Part shown: one piece after another, positions 53,922 through 64,000 of the stretch
How positions within the stretch are numbered: the stretch's first letter is position 1
Layout: each line of letters opens with the position of its first letter
Source: Guadua angustifolia
Lineage: Eukaryota > Streptophyta > Magnoliopsida > Poales > Poaceae
Direction of reading: 5' to 3'
Length of the DNA: 64,000 nt
Assembly (NCBI GenBank): GCA_036346375.1
Contig: CM070501.1
Location: 58,755,326-58,819,325 of the forward strand
Notes under the pieces: model-generated
Told to the model about the DNA's origin: nothing
The model's database searches: none
What the model saw: the letters and a program-made list of their open reading frames with translations, nothing else
Made by a program: the position numbers and the translations under genes

Positions 53922-55026
53922 ACCCTAAAAGGGTCCGGGCCATGGAACAAACTCCTCCCACCGCCAGCCCTGCTGCGGCGGCTTCTTCACAAGGGGCGGC
54001 AATGCAGACCGCCCCAGCCACTACTTCGTCTTCGATGCCACCGCCTCCCACGGCGCCAGCACCGGTGCCATCTCCTCCGGCGCCCGCCTTGTCGACCGCG
54101 GCGCCAACACCCGACCACGGACTCGTGCCACCATTCACCATGGTGGTTCGACGCTCAACGGCGGGCTCGCTTCACAGTGCCGCCAGGACAGCCCTCGGCG
54201 CGCCAATGACGCCCACCACCGAGAGGAGGAAGCGCGCCCAGCGCCTCGGCGCCGCCCATGGGGAACCGTGGAAGCCAACCTCAAGCAGCGCCTGGCTTCA
54301 AGCTTCCACGCAGCCATTCCCCCGCCACGCGCCGTCGACATCTTCACCGGCTCGGCGATCTTCGTGACGCGTTTGGCGGCAGACTCGTCGAAGCCGCCAG
54401 CACGCCGAGCCGAGATCGCCTGTGCATGGCGTCGGTGAGAGGTGAGTTCGCATGAAAGGGTGAGGGCGATCTGGCGAGGCGGCACTGGCGCGGGAGAGGA
54501 CCGACGCGGCCGCCATGCAGGCGCGGACGGAGAGAGGGCGTAAGAACAAGCGAGAGGGTCAAACTGGCCAAGACCTCGAGCCGAGTCCTTTCGCCTGCGG
54601 CGCAACCTGTCGATCATGCTCAAGAGGGTGTCCAGCGCACCAAGAGGTGCCTGGAACCCTTGGGGGTGACGCTCAACACACCACTGGAGGACTACGCGTT
54701 GCAGTTCGCCCATGCGACCAACCAGGCCACGGAGGCACTCCGGGGGCTACCCGAAGCCTTGGCCGCTCGCTCCGCCAGAGAAGGACGTGAGGTTGCGGTC
54801 ATGACCGCGACCACATCTCGCCCGCGCTGACCCGACACGCTTTCGATCCCATGGCGGTGGTGACAAATGACGCCGAGGGAGACGCCGCTCAAGCGAGGCC
54901 TTGGTCTGCTAAAGCATTAACACATGGCAGACTCTGCAAGTAGACCAGCCGGTCATGGACGTTTCCACCCCACTGGCGGCGGAAGGCGAGGGCGGCGACG
55001 AGCTGGACTTTGGCGATGACGACTGA
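53922..55026 (+). pseudogene. Antisense Gypsy gene, 3' part
   Basis: Continuation of 41649-42723 after the nested element. A Pro/Ala/Ser/Thr-rich stretch comes first (..SPAAAASSQGAAMQTAPATTSSSMPPPP..), then basic and Ala/Arg-rich sequence in changing frames, ending with an acidic tail (..ELDFGDDD) and TGA at 55024-55026. Several frameshifts are present. The function is unknown in the family. Confidence 0.65.
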
Positions 55027-56641
55027 TGAGCCGGGCTGCCTTGCTACTCTTCTTGTTTTATCTTCATTTTTCTTTCATCTGTTCTGCATGCACCAGTAAA
55101 CTCTGAGTATCTCTTAGTTAAAATTGCCTGCATGCTTCGTTTGTTTCGCATGATCAGTTTCCCTGGGTTAGATCGTCAGTCTACCAATCTTATAACTTTA
55201 GCTAGGATGCCTGAGTAAAGGGACCGTTCCAAGGTCCCGCCGGCGATGATGCACGTTTTACTGCGAACACCAGCACAGATCATGCGAAGGATACAGGACT
55301 TAGGTATATGGCGACTTTGAGCCAGGTAGTTCACGCGAAACGTAGAACAGCCTAGCCTCAAAGCCCTTACGCGTGATCACTCATGGTTTAGATTCCTACA
55401 GGACTTAGACCCCAGTGATCTCCCGGAATTATGCCATAGCACAACGCAGCGAGGTAACAAGCTGCCAGAAATGCCTTTAGACCAGCAGCACTCAACGGTG
55501 ACAACCAGCGGTGCTTCAGGGAGCCAACCCGAGGCGTTCGAGCCGTGTCTGAGTACTGTGCATAACTTGCACCCTGGTCGCCTGCCCTCGCCAGACGCTG
55601 GCGCTTAGCATTTTTCCCTTTATCACTAAGGAGCCGTTGGCTTCTAAGACCCATGATAATCATGCGTAGCTTGATTCATCTCGAGGTATATGCTCAAGGA
55701 AATGAACGATAAATGCGACATGAAGCACTTATCTCGCTTTTTATATTACTGGGCGACCAGCCCCCAAGCGTCTGGGCGACCACGAAGCTTGGGCGACTCA
55801 CCCCGGTCCTCGGGCGGCCACGAGAAGCTTAGGCGACCACGACGAAGCTTGGGGCCACCGGCCCGAGCTCTGGCGGCCACGAGAGGTCGGCGACCACGAC
55901 GAAGCTTGGGGCGACCAGCCCCCGAGCTTCTGGGCGGCCACGGAGAAGGCCGGGGCGACCACGACGAAGCTTGGGGCGACCAGCCCCCGAGCTTCTGGGC
56001 GGCCACGGAGAAGGCCGGGGCGACCACGACGGCTTAGGCGACCCACTCGAGCTCGGGCGGCCACGAGAAGGCCGGGCGACCACGACGAGCAGGGCGACTC
56101 ACCCCGAGCTGGGCGGCCACGAGAAGGTTGGGGCGCACTGCTAATGAATCGTGAGGCATATGCAAGAAAAAACCGAATGATATAGGTCCCCGCACGGAGT
56201 GAGCCCCGGTCCCCTTTTGATTTCTTAAGTCCTTGCGATTTTTTGGAAATCGAACCATGGCGCTGTGCGTCGAAGTAGCGGGCTTCCAGGAGGGGTACTA
56301 GACTAACGATGCTTGCGGTGACAACCAGCAGTGCTTCAAGGAGCCAACCCGAGGCGTGCGAGCCGCGTTTAAGCATCGCATCTAGCCCGCCCCCTAGTCG
56401 CCCGTCCTCGCCGGACACAGGCACCAGGTGACTCTTACAAATCACCAAGGAATTAGCAAACACATGGGACCAGAGACATTCATGCAAAAACTTGCCACTG
56501 AGGGCACAGGAAGGGACAACAATGGTAAACTGAAAGCCCTCTAGGCAACCACTTTACTAACCGCCAGAAGCCGCCAACCAGCCGAGGGAGAGTCTTACCT
56601 CAAGGCCGACCAAGGCAAGCAGTGGGGTACTTACAATTCCT
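55027..56641. other. Repeat-rich spacer between Gypsy antisense gene and pol
   Basis: Non-coding between two convergent Gypsy frames (antisense gene on plus, integrase on minus). A block with GGTGACAACCAGC..GCTTCA..GGAGCCAACCCGAGGCGT occurs twice (about 55493-55600 and 56318-56425). A minisatellite lies between (55750-56130). Confidence 0.6.
55750..56130. repeat. Minisatellite, ~57-66 bp units
   Basis: About six units containing GCGACCACGACGAAGCTTGG, then CGACCAGCCCCCGAGC and GGCGGCCACG(G)AGAAGG. The two best units (55890-55954 and 55955-56020) are nearly identical; outer units are shorter and degraded. It is non-coding. Confidence 0.85.
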
Positions 56642-59600
56642 TCAAGGATAGAATTTCCGCAACAACTCTATGTTATGGGAATTCGCCAGTTCTTCGCCGT
56701 CCTCAGTGGCCAGCCTGACCGCCCCGGGCCGAGATACTGAAACCACCTTGAAGGGGCCCTCCCATCGGGGAGACAGTTTGTTCAACCCAAGATGCGTCTC
56801 AATTCGGCGCAAGACCGTGTCGTCATCGCCAATGTCCTCAGAGACCCGGGTGGCGTGGTACCGCCTGAGACTTTGTTGGTAGCGGGCGGCGCGGAGAGCA
56901 GCACGATCCCGCACCTCCTCCAAAAGGTTGACGTCTTCTCGCCGGAGATCCTCTTGGTCTTCCTCGTTGAACACCGAGACGCGCGGAGAGCCGAGCGACA
57001 GCTCGGAGGGGAGGACGGCTTCCGCCCCGTACACCAGGAAGAAGGGCGCTCACGGTGGCGGCTAGGTGCGGTGCTTGGCGACCACAAGACAAATGGAGTT
57101 CTCAACCCATCGCCCGCTGTGGAGTCGATCAAACGCCTTTGTCTTGAGGCCCTCAAGACGGTGCATCAAGGCGCTCCGCCCGTTGCTCATGGGATGGGCC
57201 ACCGAGGCAAAACAGACCTTGGTGCCCATTTCTTCGCAGAATTCCAAAAAAGCCGCGCTGGTGAACTGGGTGCCGTTGTCGGTGATGATGCGATTAGCGA
57301 CTCCAAAGCGGGTGAAAATCCCGCGGATGAACTTAACGGCGGCAGCGGCCGTGATGGCCCGCACTGCCTCGGCTTCGACCCACTTGGTAAACTTGTCGAT
57401 GGCGACAAAGAGGTGGGTGAAACCCCAGAGTTCAGCGTGAACGGACCCAGATATCAAATTTCCGCATCGCTTAACGGCCAAGAGTGGGATGGTTTACAGA
57501 GCTTGGGCTGGTCGGTGGGTTTTCTGGCGAAGAACCGACAAGCCAGACGCCCTCACCGGCTTCATAAGCATCCTCGAGGCGGTAGGCCAATAAAATCATT
57601 GGCGAACGCCTTGCCGACTAGGGTTCTACGGACATATGGCTCCCTGACACGCCTCCATGGATATCGAGAGCAGGATGCTCCCTCTTCCCGAAAGTGATGC
57701 ACTTCAAGAGAACTCCGCTTGACTCTGGCGATATAGGTCCCCACCTACCTGCAGTATAGCACTTGGCCTTACGTGCAATCTTCTCACCGAGGCATCATCG
57801 TCGGGATCACTTGGTCACGCAGAAGGCCGTGATAGGATCCATCCATCGATCTTCTCGCTTAAGGGTGGCGACCACTCGGTGCTCGCTCGGGTACTCCACT
57901 GGTAGCGCTTTTCTGGTGTCTGCCTCGGCAAGACCGCCGTCTTCCTCCGGACTGGTTGAGAGGGCACACCGCCTTCCCTCCTCGAATTGGAGGCCGTGGC
58001 GTTGATGCCGCCTTCTCACCGAGCCGAGGTCGCGACACCTTGCCGTCGTCCCCACTCGACCGGGGCCGCATGACAATACACCATCTTCCCCGCCTCAATC
58101 GTGGGTCATGATGGACGGCGCGATAGTCTTTCTTTGAAGACTCCGACCGGAACAGGAGCCCTTGAGGATGCAAGCTGAGACAGCCCGTCCGCAAGGTGGT
58201 TGTCACGCCGAGGGATAATGAATATACCCCAGACCTTCAAAATGTCGCTCCATTCTTCGGACCTCCGCCAAGTACGCCGCCATGGTGGGGTCGGAACACT
58301 GGAACTCCTTCCGCGCTTGATTGATGACCAGCAGGGAGTCACTTTTAACTTGGAGACGTCGAATGCCCAAATACCGAGGCGACGCAAACTCCGCCGAAGA
58401 GACCTTCATACTCGGCAATATTGTTTGTGGCCTTGAAATCAAGGGCGACCACGTACTGGAGGGTGTCACCGGTCGGGGAGACCAGGACAACTCCAGCCGC
58501 GCGCTTCGGCTGAAGGATCCATCAAAGAATAACGCCCGGGAAGGTACGGGCACTTCTTCACCAGAGTGGCGGAGTCCACTCGGCATTTAACTCCGCCAAC
58601 TTTTGACTCTTGATAGCGGTGCGGGGCGTAAATTTGATGTTGAATTCCCCCAGCTCCACCGACCACTTAGCAATGCGGCATTCGGCTTCACGATTGTGGA
58701 GGATTTCCCGCAAGGGGTAGGCCGTGACAACGGTGATTTCACGCCCCTGAAAATAATGCCGCAGTTTTCTGGACGCAACCAGGACTGCATACAACATCTT
58801 TTGAGCCTGCGGGTACCGGGTCTCTGCTTCATGCAACACTTTGCTGATGTAGTAGACCGGCCTTTGGACACCTTCCCTCTCCGTGACTAGCACCGCGCTC
58901 ACCACCTCAGGGGTGGCAGCGATGTACAGGAGCAACGGCTCGCCCGGCACCGGGGAGACTAGCACCGGGGGAGAGGAGAGGTACCGCTTCAAATCTTCAA
59001 ATGCCTTCTGCGCCTCATCCGTCCACTCGAAGTGGTTAGTCTTTTTCAACAGCTTGAACAGAGGCAGGCTTTTTTCTCCTAAGCGGGCAATAATCGCCTC
59101 AGTGGAGGCCAAGCGATCACCAGATCGACTTGCTTGAGTGTCGGGGTGTCTTCATGTGCTCGATGGTCGCTTATCTTGTCGGGTTAGCCTCAATGCCCCT
59201 ACTGACACCAAGAAACCCAGCTAGCTTGCCGAGGGCACGCCGAACACGCACTTCTCGTGATTAAGCTTCAGCAATTCTTCCGGAGGTTAGCAAAGGTTTC
59301 TCCGTGTCTTGATTAGCTCTTCACCCTTTTGGTCTTCACAACTAAATCATCAACATAAACTTCAGATTACCACCGGGGCGAAAGTGATATGCATGGCACG
59401 CCGGTAAGTTGAACCGGCATTCTTTAAACCAAAAGCCATCCTTACATAACAATATACACCGTGGGGGTTGCAAAAGCGTCTTCTTCGCCCTCGTGCTATG
59501 CCGATCTGGTGGTACCCGAGTACGCGTCCCAGAAGCACAACAACTCGCACCCGGCCGCGGAGTCAACAATGAGGTCGACTCATGCAGAGGGTACGGATCG

Positions 59601-61715
59601 CCAGGCGAGCCTTGTTGAGGTCGGTGAAGTCGACATTACGCGCCATTTCCGTTGGATTTCTTGACGAGCACGGGGTTGGCAAGCCACTCGGGATGAGAGA
59701 CTTCGATTATCCCCGCCGAAGCTTTTCTACCCTTCCGAATAGCTTCTTGGCGCCGGGCTGCCTCCCGACCTTCGTTTGACCGACGCGCCTCGGGAGTTGT
59801 TAAAGCGGTGCTCGATCACCTCCTAGGGGCCCCAATATGTCATACGGTTGCGGGCGAACACGCCAGATTGGGCCGGAGGAAGGTGACGCGTCTTCCTATT
59901 TGGCGCAGAGGTTGGCGCCAATATTGTGATCCTCGGGGCTCGCCCCACTCAGGCGACCACGTTGACTTCCGGCGAGCGAGGTGAAGCGCTGGGTCCCGCC
60001 CTGGCTCCCGAGGACGTGGTATCTGGGCGCCCGGCGCAGGTGACACCGGCCAGGTCCTGCGCGACCTTGAAACAGCGCAAGGCCTCGGCCATGTCCACCC
60101 TGATCGCAATGGGGCCAGCGGGCCCCGGCATCTTCACCACCATGTACGCATAGTGGGTGGCCGCCATGGCCCGAGCCAACGCCACGCCGAGCAGGCGAGG
60201 CGTTGTGGGGAGGTCAAGTCGGCGACTCAAGTCTACCAACTTCGGTCGCGGTAGTTGTCTCTCTCCCCGAAGGTGACGGGGAGGCGCACCTGACCCAGAG
60301 GCATCAATCCAGCCTCTGGGGCTACCCCGAAGAAGGGCAGAGCTGGGCGCAGGTCCGACCGTGGGATTTGGAGCGCCAAGAATGCCGAGGAGGACAGGAG
60401 GTTGATAGAACTTCCTCCGTCCACCAGCACGCGGCTTAACCGCAGACGTTCGGACAAGGCTTACACTACGACCGGAGATGTCCCAGTTGGCATGCCGGAT
60501 GGTCACCGACCGAAGGTGAGTGTTTGCTCGCACCACTCAAAGATCCCGACCGACCGAGCTCGAGGTGGCGCAGATTTCCTCTTCACCGCTTGTAAGCGGC
60601 GTTGAGGGAAGGTGGACGAACCACCATGGATGTAGGCCACCACGTGATCCGCTTCGGAAAGCCACGGAGCGGGTCTTCGCCTTGATCGTCATCGGGCGGC
60701 GCCCCTTGAGCCGCTTCTCCACTATCTTCGCCCACGACCCGACAGCTTGTCCGTGTCGTGGGTATTGGTCCGATGAATAGGCAATAGGGCTCGCCCTCCT
60801 TTTGGTCGCGGCGTCGTCTCCACGATCACGACGGCCATTATGGCCGATCTCGGCGATCGTCACGCCGGCCACGACGGTCGTCGTCGCCGGCCATCGCGGC
60901 CGCCACGGCGGCGCTGCGGGCGCGGATCTTCTTCCTCGTCTTCGCTTCGGCCAGACTGCTGGTTTCCCTTGCTTCATGCTTCCGCCTTCTTGCTGACTGG
61001 CCGAACCTTCGAGGTCCTTGCCTCGTCCTTGCCTTGGCCACCCTTGGGCGGCCGCCCCTTGCTTCGCGGCCGCGCACACTTATGTGCGAGGGAGAAAAGC
61101 TCAAGTGGAGCCGATGGTACGGTGGCCATCTTCTCCTTCATCTTATGGTCACAGACGCCTCTCCGGGCGATGACGACCATCTGTTGGAGATGTGGGGATC
61201 GTATTGCAAGAAGGGCAAAACCGCCGAATGAAGTCGCGCAATGACTTCTTCTCTTGTTCCGCGTGGAGATCATCTTCCACACCGGCCGCGCTGAAGGAGC
61301 CTCAAAATTAGCGATTTAAGATGTCGCAGACAACATTCCCCACGAGTGCAATCGACCTCTGGGAGATTTAGCAACAGAGCGGCCGAGCCCGTCAAGGCGG
61401 TCGGAGGTAGTTGGCTATGACCTTTTCAGATCCGCCACCGCCCGCACCATCGTTAGTAGATTTGGAGGAACTCCTCGGGGTGAGTGGTGCCGTCATATTT
61501 TCTATGGCTGGTTTGAACCTTTCGGCGAAGCCGCAGCGCAGCCTGGCCGGAGAAGGCCTGCACCCGACGCCATAGAGGGAGCCGAGCCACATCGGCCCGG
61601 TCCAGACCTGCATGGGAGCGGAGGCTGGCTCGCCAGAGAAGCAGGAGGAGTGCACTCCTCCCGATCCCGGGGTGAGAGCCATGAGGGGACTCTCATTGCT
61701 GCCGCCACACGCCAC
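56642..61715 (-). pseudogene. Gypsy gag-pol remnant
   Basis: Minus-strand domains in order: gag (61600-60980, ..RFKPAIENMTAPLTPRSS.., ..DEKMKEK-like and ..LFSLAHKCARPRSK); protease (near 60420, VLVDGGSSINLL); RT (near 59450, HGVYCYVRMAFGLKNAGSTYRRAMH); RT-linked RNase H (59030-58600, FEWTDEAQKAFEDLKRYLSSPPVL..PVYYISKVLHEAE..); a second RNase H-like domain (58530-58200, FFDGS.., ..LQVKSDSLLVINQ..); integrase core (57440-57170, ..ITDNGTQFTSAAFLEFC.., ..AHPMSNG) and C-terminal part (57034-56642, MYGAEAVLPSEL.., ..GPFKVVSVSRPGAVRL..NSHNIELLRKFYP). Frameshifts and small deletions separate almost every piece, most severely in gag and RT. Confidence 0.88.
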
Positions 61716-62302
61716 TGTGGCGGCGTTTTGGTGCAGGTAGGGCGGCGACCACGGAGGTCATCACTGCGCCGGCGCTCTCATCAAGGTGAGCGGAGGTCCC
61801 CACGGTTCCTCGATGAACGGGACCAAGGTTGCGCCCTTCTTAGACCTCGCCTGGCCGGGCCTTTGTTGTTGGGGCGGCCGAGTTCGGGCGCCTCGCAGGC
61901 GCCCTAGGCGCCAAGGTACGATTGGTACCGACCGCCGGGAGCCCTACCCGGTTGGGCGCGATCCACGAGGCTGGCGATGCCATGATGCACGGAGTGGCGG
62001 GGAATCCGCGAACTCCACCGGAGGGTGGTCCAGAAGTGCACGAGCGGCGTGCAAGTTACGGGCGAGTGGCGCCTCCATGGCTGGCAAGGTCGCGACGGCT
62101 GCTCCACTGCTTCGAGGGGAACGGCGCCGCCGTCGCGGGGGCAAGGCGGTCCCTCGACCGGCGCGACGGCCGGGAGGAGCCTTGGTCGTCGCTTGCCCCC
62201 GCAACATTCTGATGCTGAGGATCCGCCATCTTCTGATGCTCGAACTTGCTCCTAAATCGCGAACGCCGAAGTCCACCGGGGAGTTAGCCAGAAAAGCCAA
62301 CC

Positions 62303-62324
62303 ACTAGCCCTCTACTCGGCGCGC
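62303..62324 (-). promoter_or_regulatory. Probable primer-binding site of the Gypsy element
   Basis: On minus, just inside the 5' LTR, the sequence reads GCGCGCCGAGTAGAGGGCTAG-like, resembling the GGCGCGCCAGGTAGGGGGC site seen in some grass Gypsy elements. It is degraded, so the tRNA is not named. Confidence 0.4.
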
Positions 62325-63474
62325 TCGCCGGCAGATTCCACCGACAGCCGGAGGATGCGAGCGGGTTTTGTTCGATAGGAGGGCGTCTTCATGGTGGCTA
62401 AACCTAGAGGGCGAAACCCTAGGGACTCCTACGACGGATTCGGCGTCTGTGAACCGCAGATGACACAGAGGTTTTTACCCGTGTTCAGCCCCTTTGCATT
62501 GGGTAATAGCCTTACTTCTGCTGATTGTTTTGAGAGTATCTCGAGGCTTAATACCAAGTTTTTCTTGGGTTCTGTGCTTTTTCCTTAGACTATATTGCTG
62601 TTCTTCTCTTCTTCCTTCGACCGATCCCTTTTCCCCATGCACCGGAGACCCTTATATAGGCCAAAGCTAGCAGGGTGGGTAAAAGAAGGTCATCATGCTT
62701 ATCTTCACATTTAATACGCCTTCCGTGCTGTCCCGTTCCTCGGCCTCATTAAATGTCGGCGATGGCCGCCCTACCGCTTGTGATATGACCCTTTCTTGCA
62801 AAGTTGGTGAGAGGCGCCGAGGAATGGGCTTGTTGCAGTAAACCCTTGCGCTTGTCGGGCCCGACACTCTCCTCTGCCGCCGCAGAAGCAGACGACAGGG
62901 TAGGAGCCGAGGCGAAGCCACCTTGCGCCACCTTTTTTGCCTTGCGGCGGGAGCGAGGCGTCCTCGCCACACTTTCGCCGGTGCCACGCGGATCGATCAC
63001 GGGCGAAAGTAGGCGTCGCCCGTGCGCAGCCGCGGGTGCCACGCGACCGACCGCCGAGCGGCAGGCGTCTCGCCACTGCCGCCGGGTGCCACGCGATCGA
63101 CAGCCGGGCGAAGATGCGTCGCGCACCTGCTACGCCGGTGCCACGCGGATCGACCGCCGGGCGGTAGGCGTCTCGCCCACTGCTGCCGGTGCCACGCGAC
63201 CGACCGCGGGCGGCGGCGTCTCGCCACTGCTCGCCCGGGTGCCACGCGACCGATCACGGGCGAAGTAGCGCGCGCCGCCACTCGCCGCCGGTGCCACGCG
63301 ACCGATCAGCGGGCGGCAGTGGCGTCTCGCCACTGCTCGCCGGTGCCACGCGACCGACCGCCGGCGGTGGCGTCTCGCCCACCGCTCGCCGGGTGCCACG
63401 CTGGATCGACATGTTGACCGCTTTGTTGGATTTTGAAGCGGGCGGGAGGGTACCCCAACGCAGATACGCCGACA
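62325..63474 (-). repeat. 5' LTR of the Gypsy element
   Basis: About 1.15 kb, matching 40209-41338, with the TATA box at 62652-62658 and the U3 array at 62945-63410. Many one- and two-base losses relative to the partner are visible, as also in the neighbouring gag. The outer edge GACA (63471-63474) pairs with the inner-edge TGTC type terminus. Confidence 0.88.
62945..63410. repeat. U3 tandem array, 5' LTR
   Basis: Counterpart of 40855-41280: about eight GC-rich units with GGTGCCACGCG and GACCGCCGGGCG cores. Unit number and order differ between the two LTRs, so the array has changed since insertion or during reverse transcription. Confidence 0.85.
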
Positions 63475-64000
63475 GGGGCTTTTGGACCTCGGCGGCGGAG
63501 AGATCGCGATATGCGGCGGCGGCATCATGCCGAGGGGAGCGCGGGCGAGGAAGCGCAGTCGCGGAAAAAGAAAGAGAGATGTATCGCTCGTGGTCGCCGG
63601 TCCACGCCCACCCAAGTTAAACTCAGCATTTTTGTCGGGACGTAACGTATGTCGCCACGTGGACGTAAAATGGATTGACTTGACTAGTGAGGCTGTTCGC
63701 CCACGTGAAGGCCGAAAATAGCCCAAGCAAACTCGGATTTGACCCATAAGAAGGCGAAGGCTGAATGCCAGTGAGGTTTCGGGACGGATATCGATTTAAC
63801 GTCCGGCAAGTGGAGGAGCCCACCACGCCGGCGCGGACGACTTACCTTGCCCTCCTCCAACTCAGGCGGCGGCCCGGCCTCGCTCTCCGAGACGATCTGC
63901 GTTTCGCTTCTGCGAGTGCCGCCATTATCGCGCTGGTAGCACTTGTGCTAATCAAGGCGCCGGCGGACTCCTATACGTAGTGTCATCCTCTCCTCGAAGT
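63475..64000. promoter_or_regulatory. Displaced upstream flank of the PPR locus
   Basis: Host DNA on the far side of the Gypsy insertion, which before insertion was directly upstream of 40208. It has a perfect G-box CCACGTGG (63655-63662) and a second CACGTG (63702-63707). Short frames here have no recognised domain. Whether it served the PPR gene or a neighbour beyond the window is unknown. Confidence 0.4.

Larger units (their letters stand above)
40209..63474 (-). mobile_element. Gypsy LTR retrotransposon, minus orientation, with nested element
   Basis: The LTRs (40209-41338; about 62325-63474) both start with a TGTCGGCGTATTCCACC-like terminus and end with GACA or its variant. The flanks GGGGG/GGGGC could be the 5-bp duplication with one change. 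On the minus strand the order is 5' LTR, primer site, gag (about 61715-60980), protease (about 60450), RT (about 59560-59340), RNase H (58586-58200), integrase (57481-56642), a repeat-rich spacer, an antisense gene, and the 3' LTR. The presence of the antisense Transposase_28-type gene beside the 3' LTR fits the Grande/RIRE2-like group of grass Gypsy elements. Minus the nested 11.2-kb element it is about 12.1 kb. Confidence 0.9.

Noticed and set aside
53896..54713. Minus-strand proteins overlapping the antisense Gypsy gene
   Set aside because: Mirror readings of GC-rich coding sequence. The plus-strand reading is the one that joins the Transposase_28-type part and ends with an acidic tail.

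Overview
This is a plant nuclear window, almost certainly from a grass (Poaceae; an Oryza-like genome is a guess I cannot test here). The signs are Xa21-type LRR receptor kinases in tandem, grass-type LINE, CACTA, MULE, hAT and Helitron-like sequences, large nested LTR retrotransposons, GT-AG introns and no bacterial gene organisation. No host protein gene looks intact. The longest clean reading frame is the gag of a retrotransposon.

Layout. 1-34.4 kb: three minus-strand Xa21-like LRR receptor-kinase pseudogenes (RLK1 120-1000; RLK2 split over 10966-23519; RLK3 split over 29790-34379). All three are broken by LINE insertions. In RLK2 an 8.1 kb LINE with a 17-bp target duplication sits in the LRR region, a 1.2 kb LINE in the kinase domain, and a 2.7 kb MULE-like element exactly at the start codon. 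Between the pseudogenes lie a LINE tail (1463-2755), a Helitron candidate (3221-4798), a Copia remnant (6359-9671) with a LINE inside its 5' LTR, a Ds-like hAT (10182-10619), a terminal-inverted-repeat element (26555-27673) and a CACTA end (28372-29580).

34.5-40.2 kb: a fragment of a second, different LRR-kinase class; a 2.4 kb Pack-type hAT (35284-37702, perfect 8-bp target duplication) carrying exons of a calcium-dependent protein kinase; and a pentatricopeptide-repeat (PPR) pseudogene (38345-39992).

40.2-63.5 kb: one minus-strand Gypsy element (LTRs 40209-41338 and about 62325-63474) with decayed gag-pol and an antisense gene next to its 3' LTR. That antisense gene is split by an 11.2 kb Copia-type element (42724-53916, target duplication CTCGG) that has 3.15 kb LTRs, an initiator-Met-tRNA primer site and a complete gag but no pol (TR-GAG type). 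63475-64000 is the original upstream flank of the PPR locus, pushed 23 kb away.

The most unusual signal is in the LTRs of the gag-only element. At least 23 copies of the heptamer AACACAT are present, most of them as the loop of a hairpin whose stem differs from copy to copy but stays self-complementary; several have a second, also compensating, outer stem. The same element has, in its interior, an array of copies of its primer-binding-site junction and an array of polypurine-tract-like motifs. All functional readings of these are inference.
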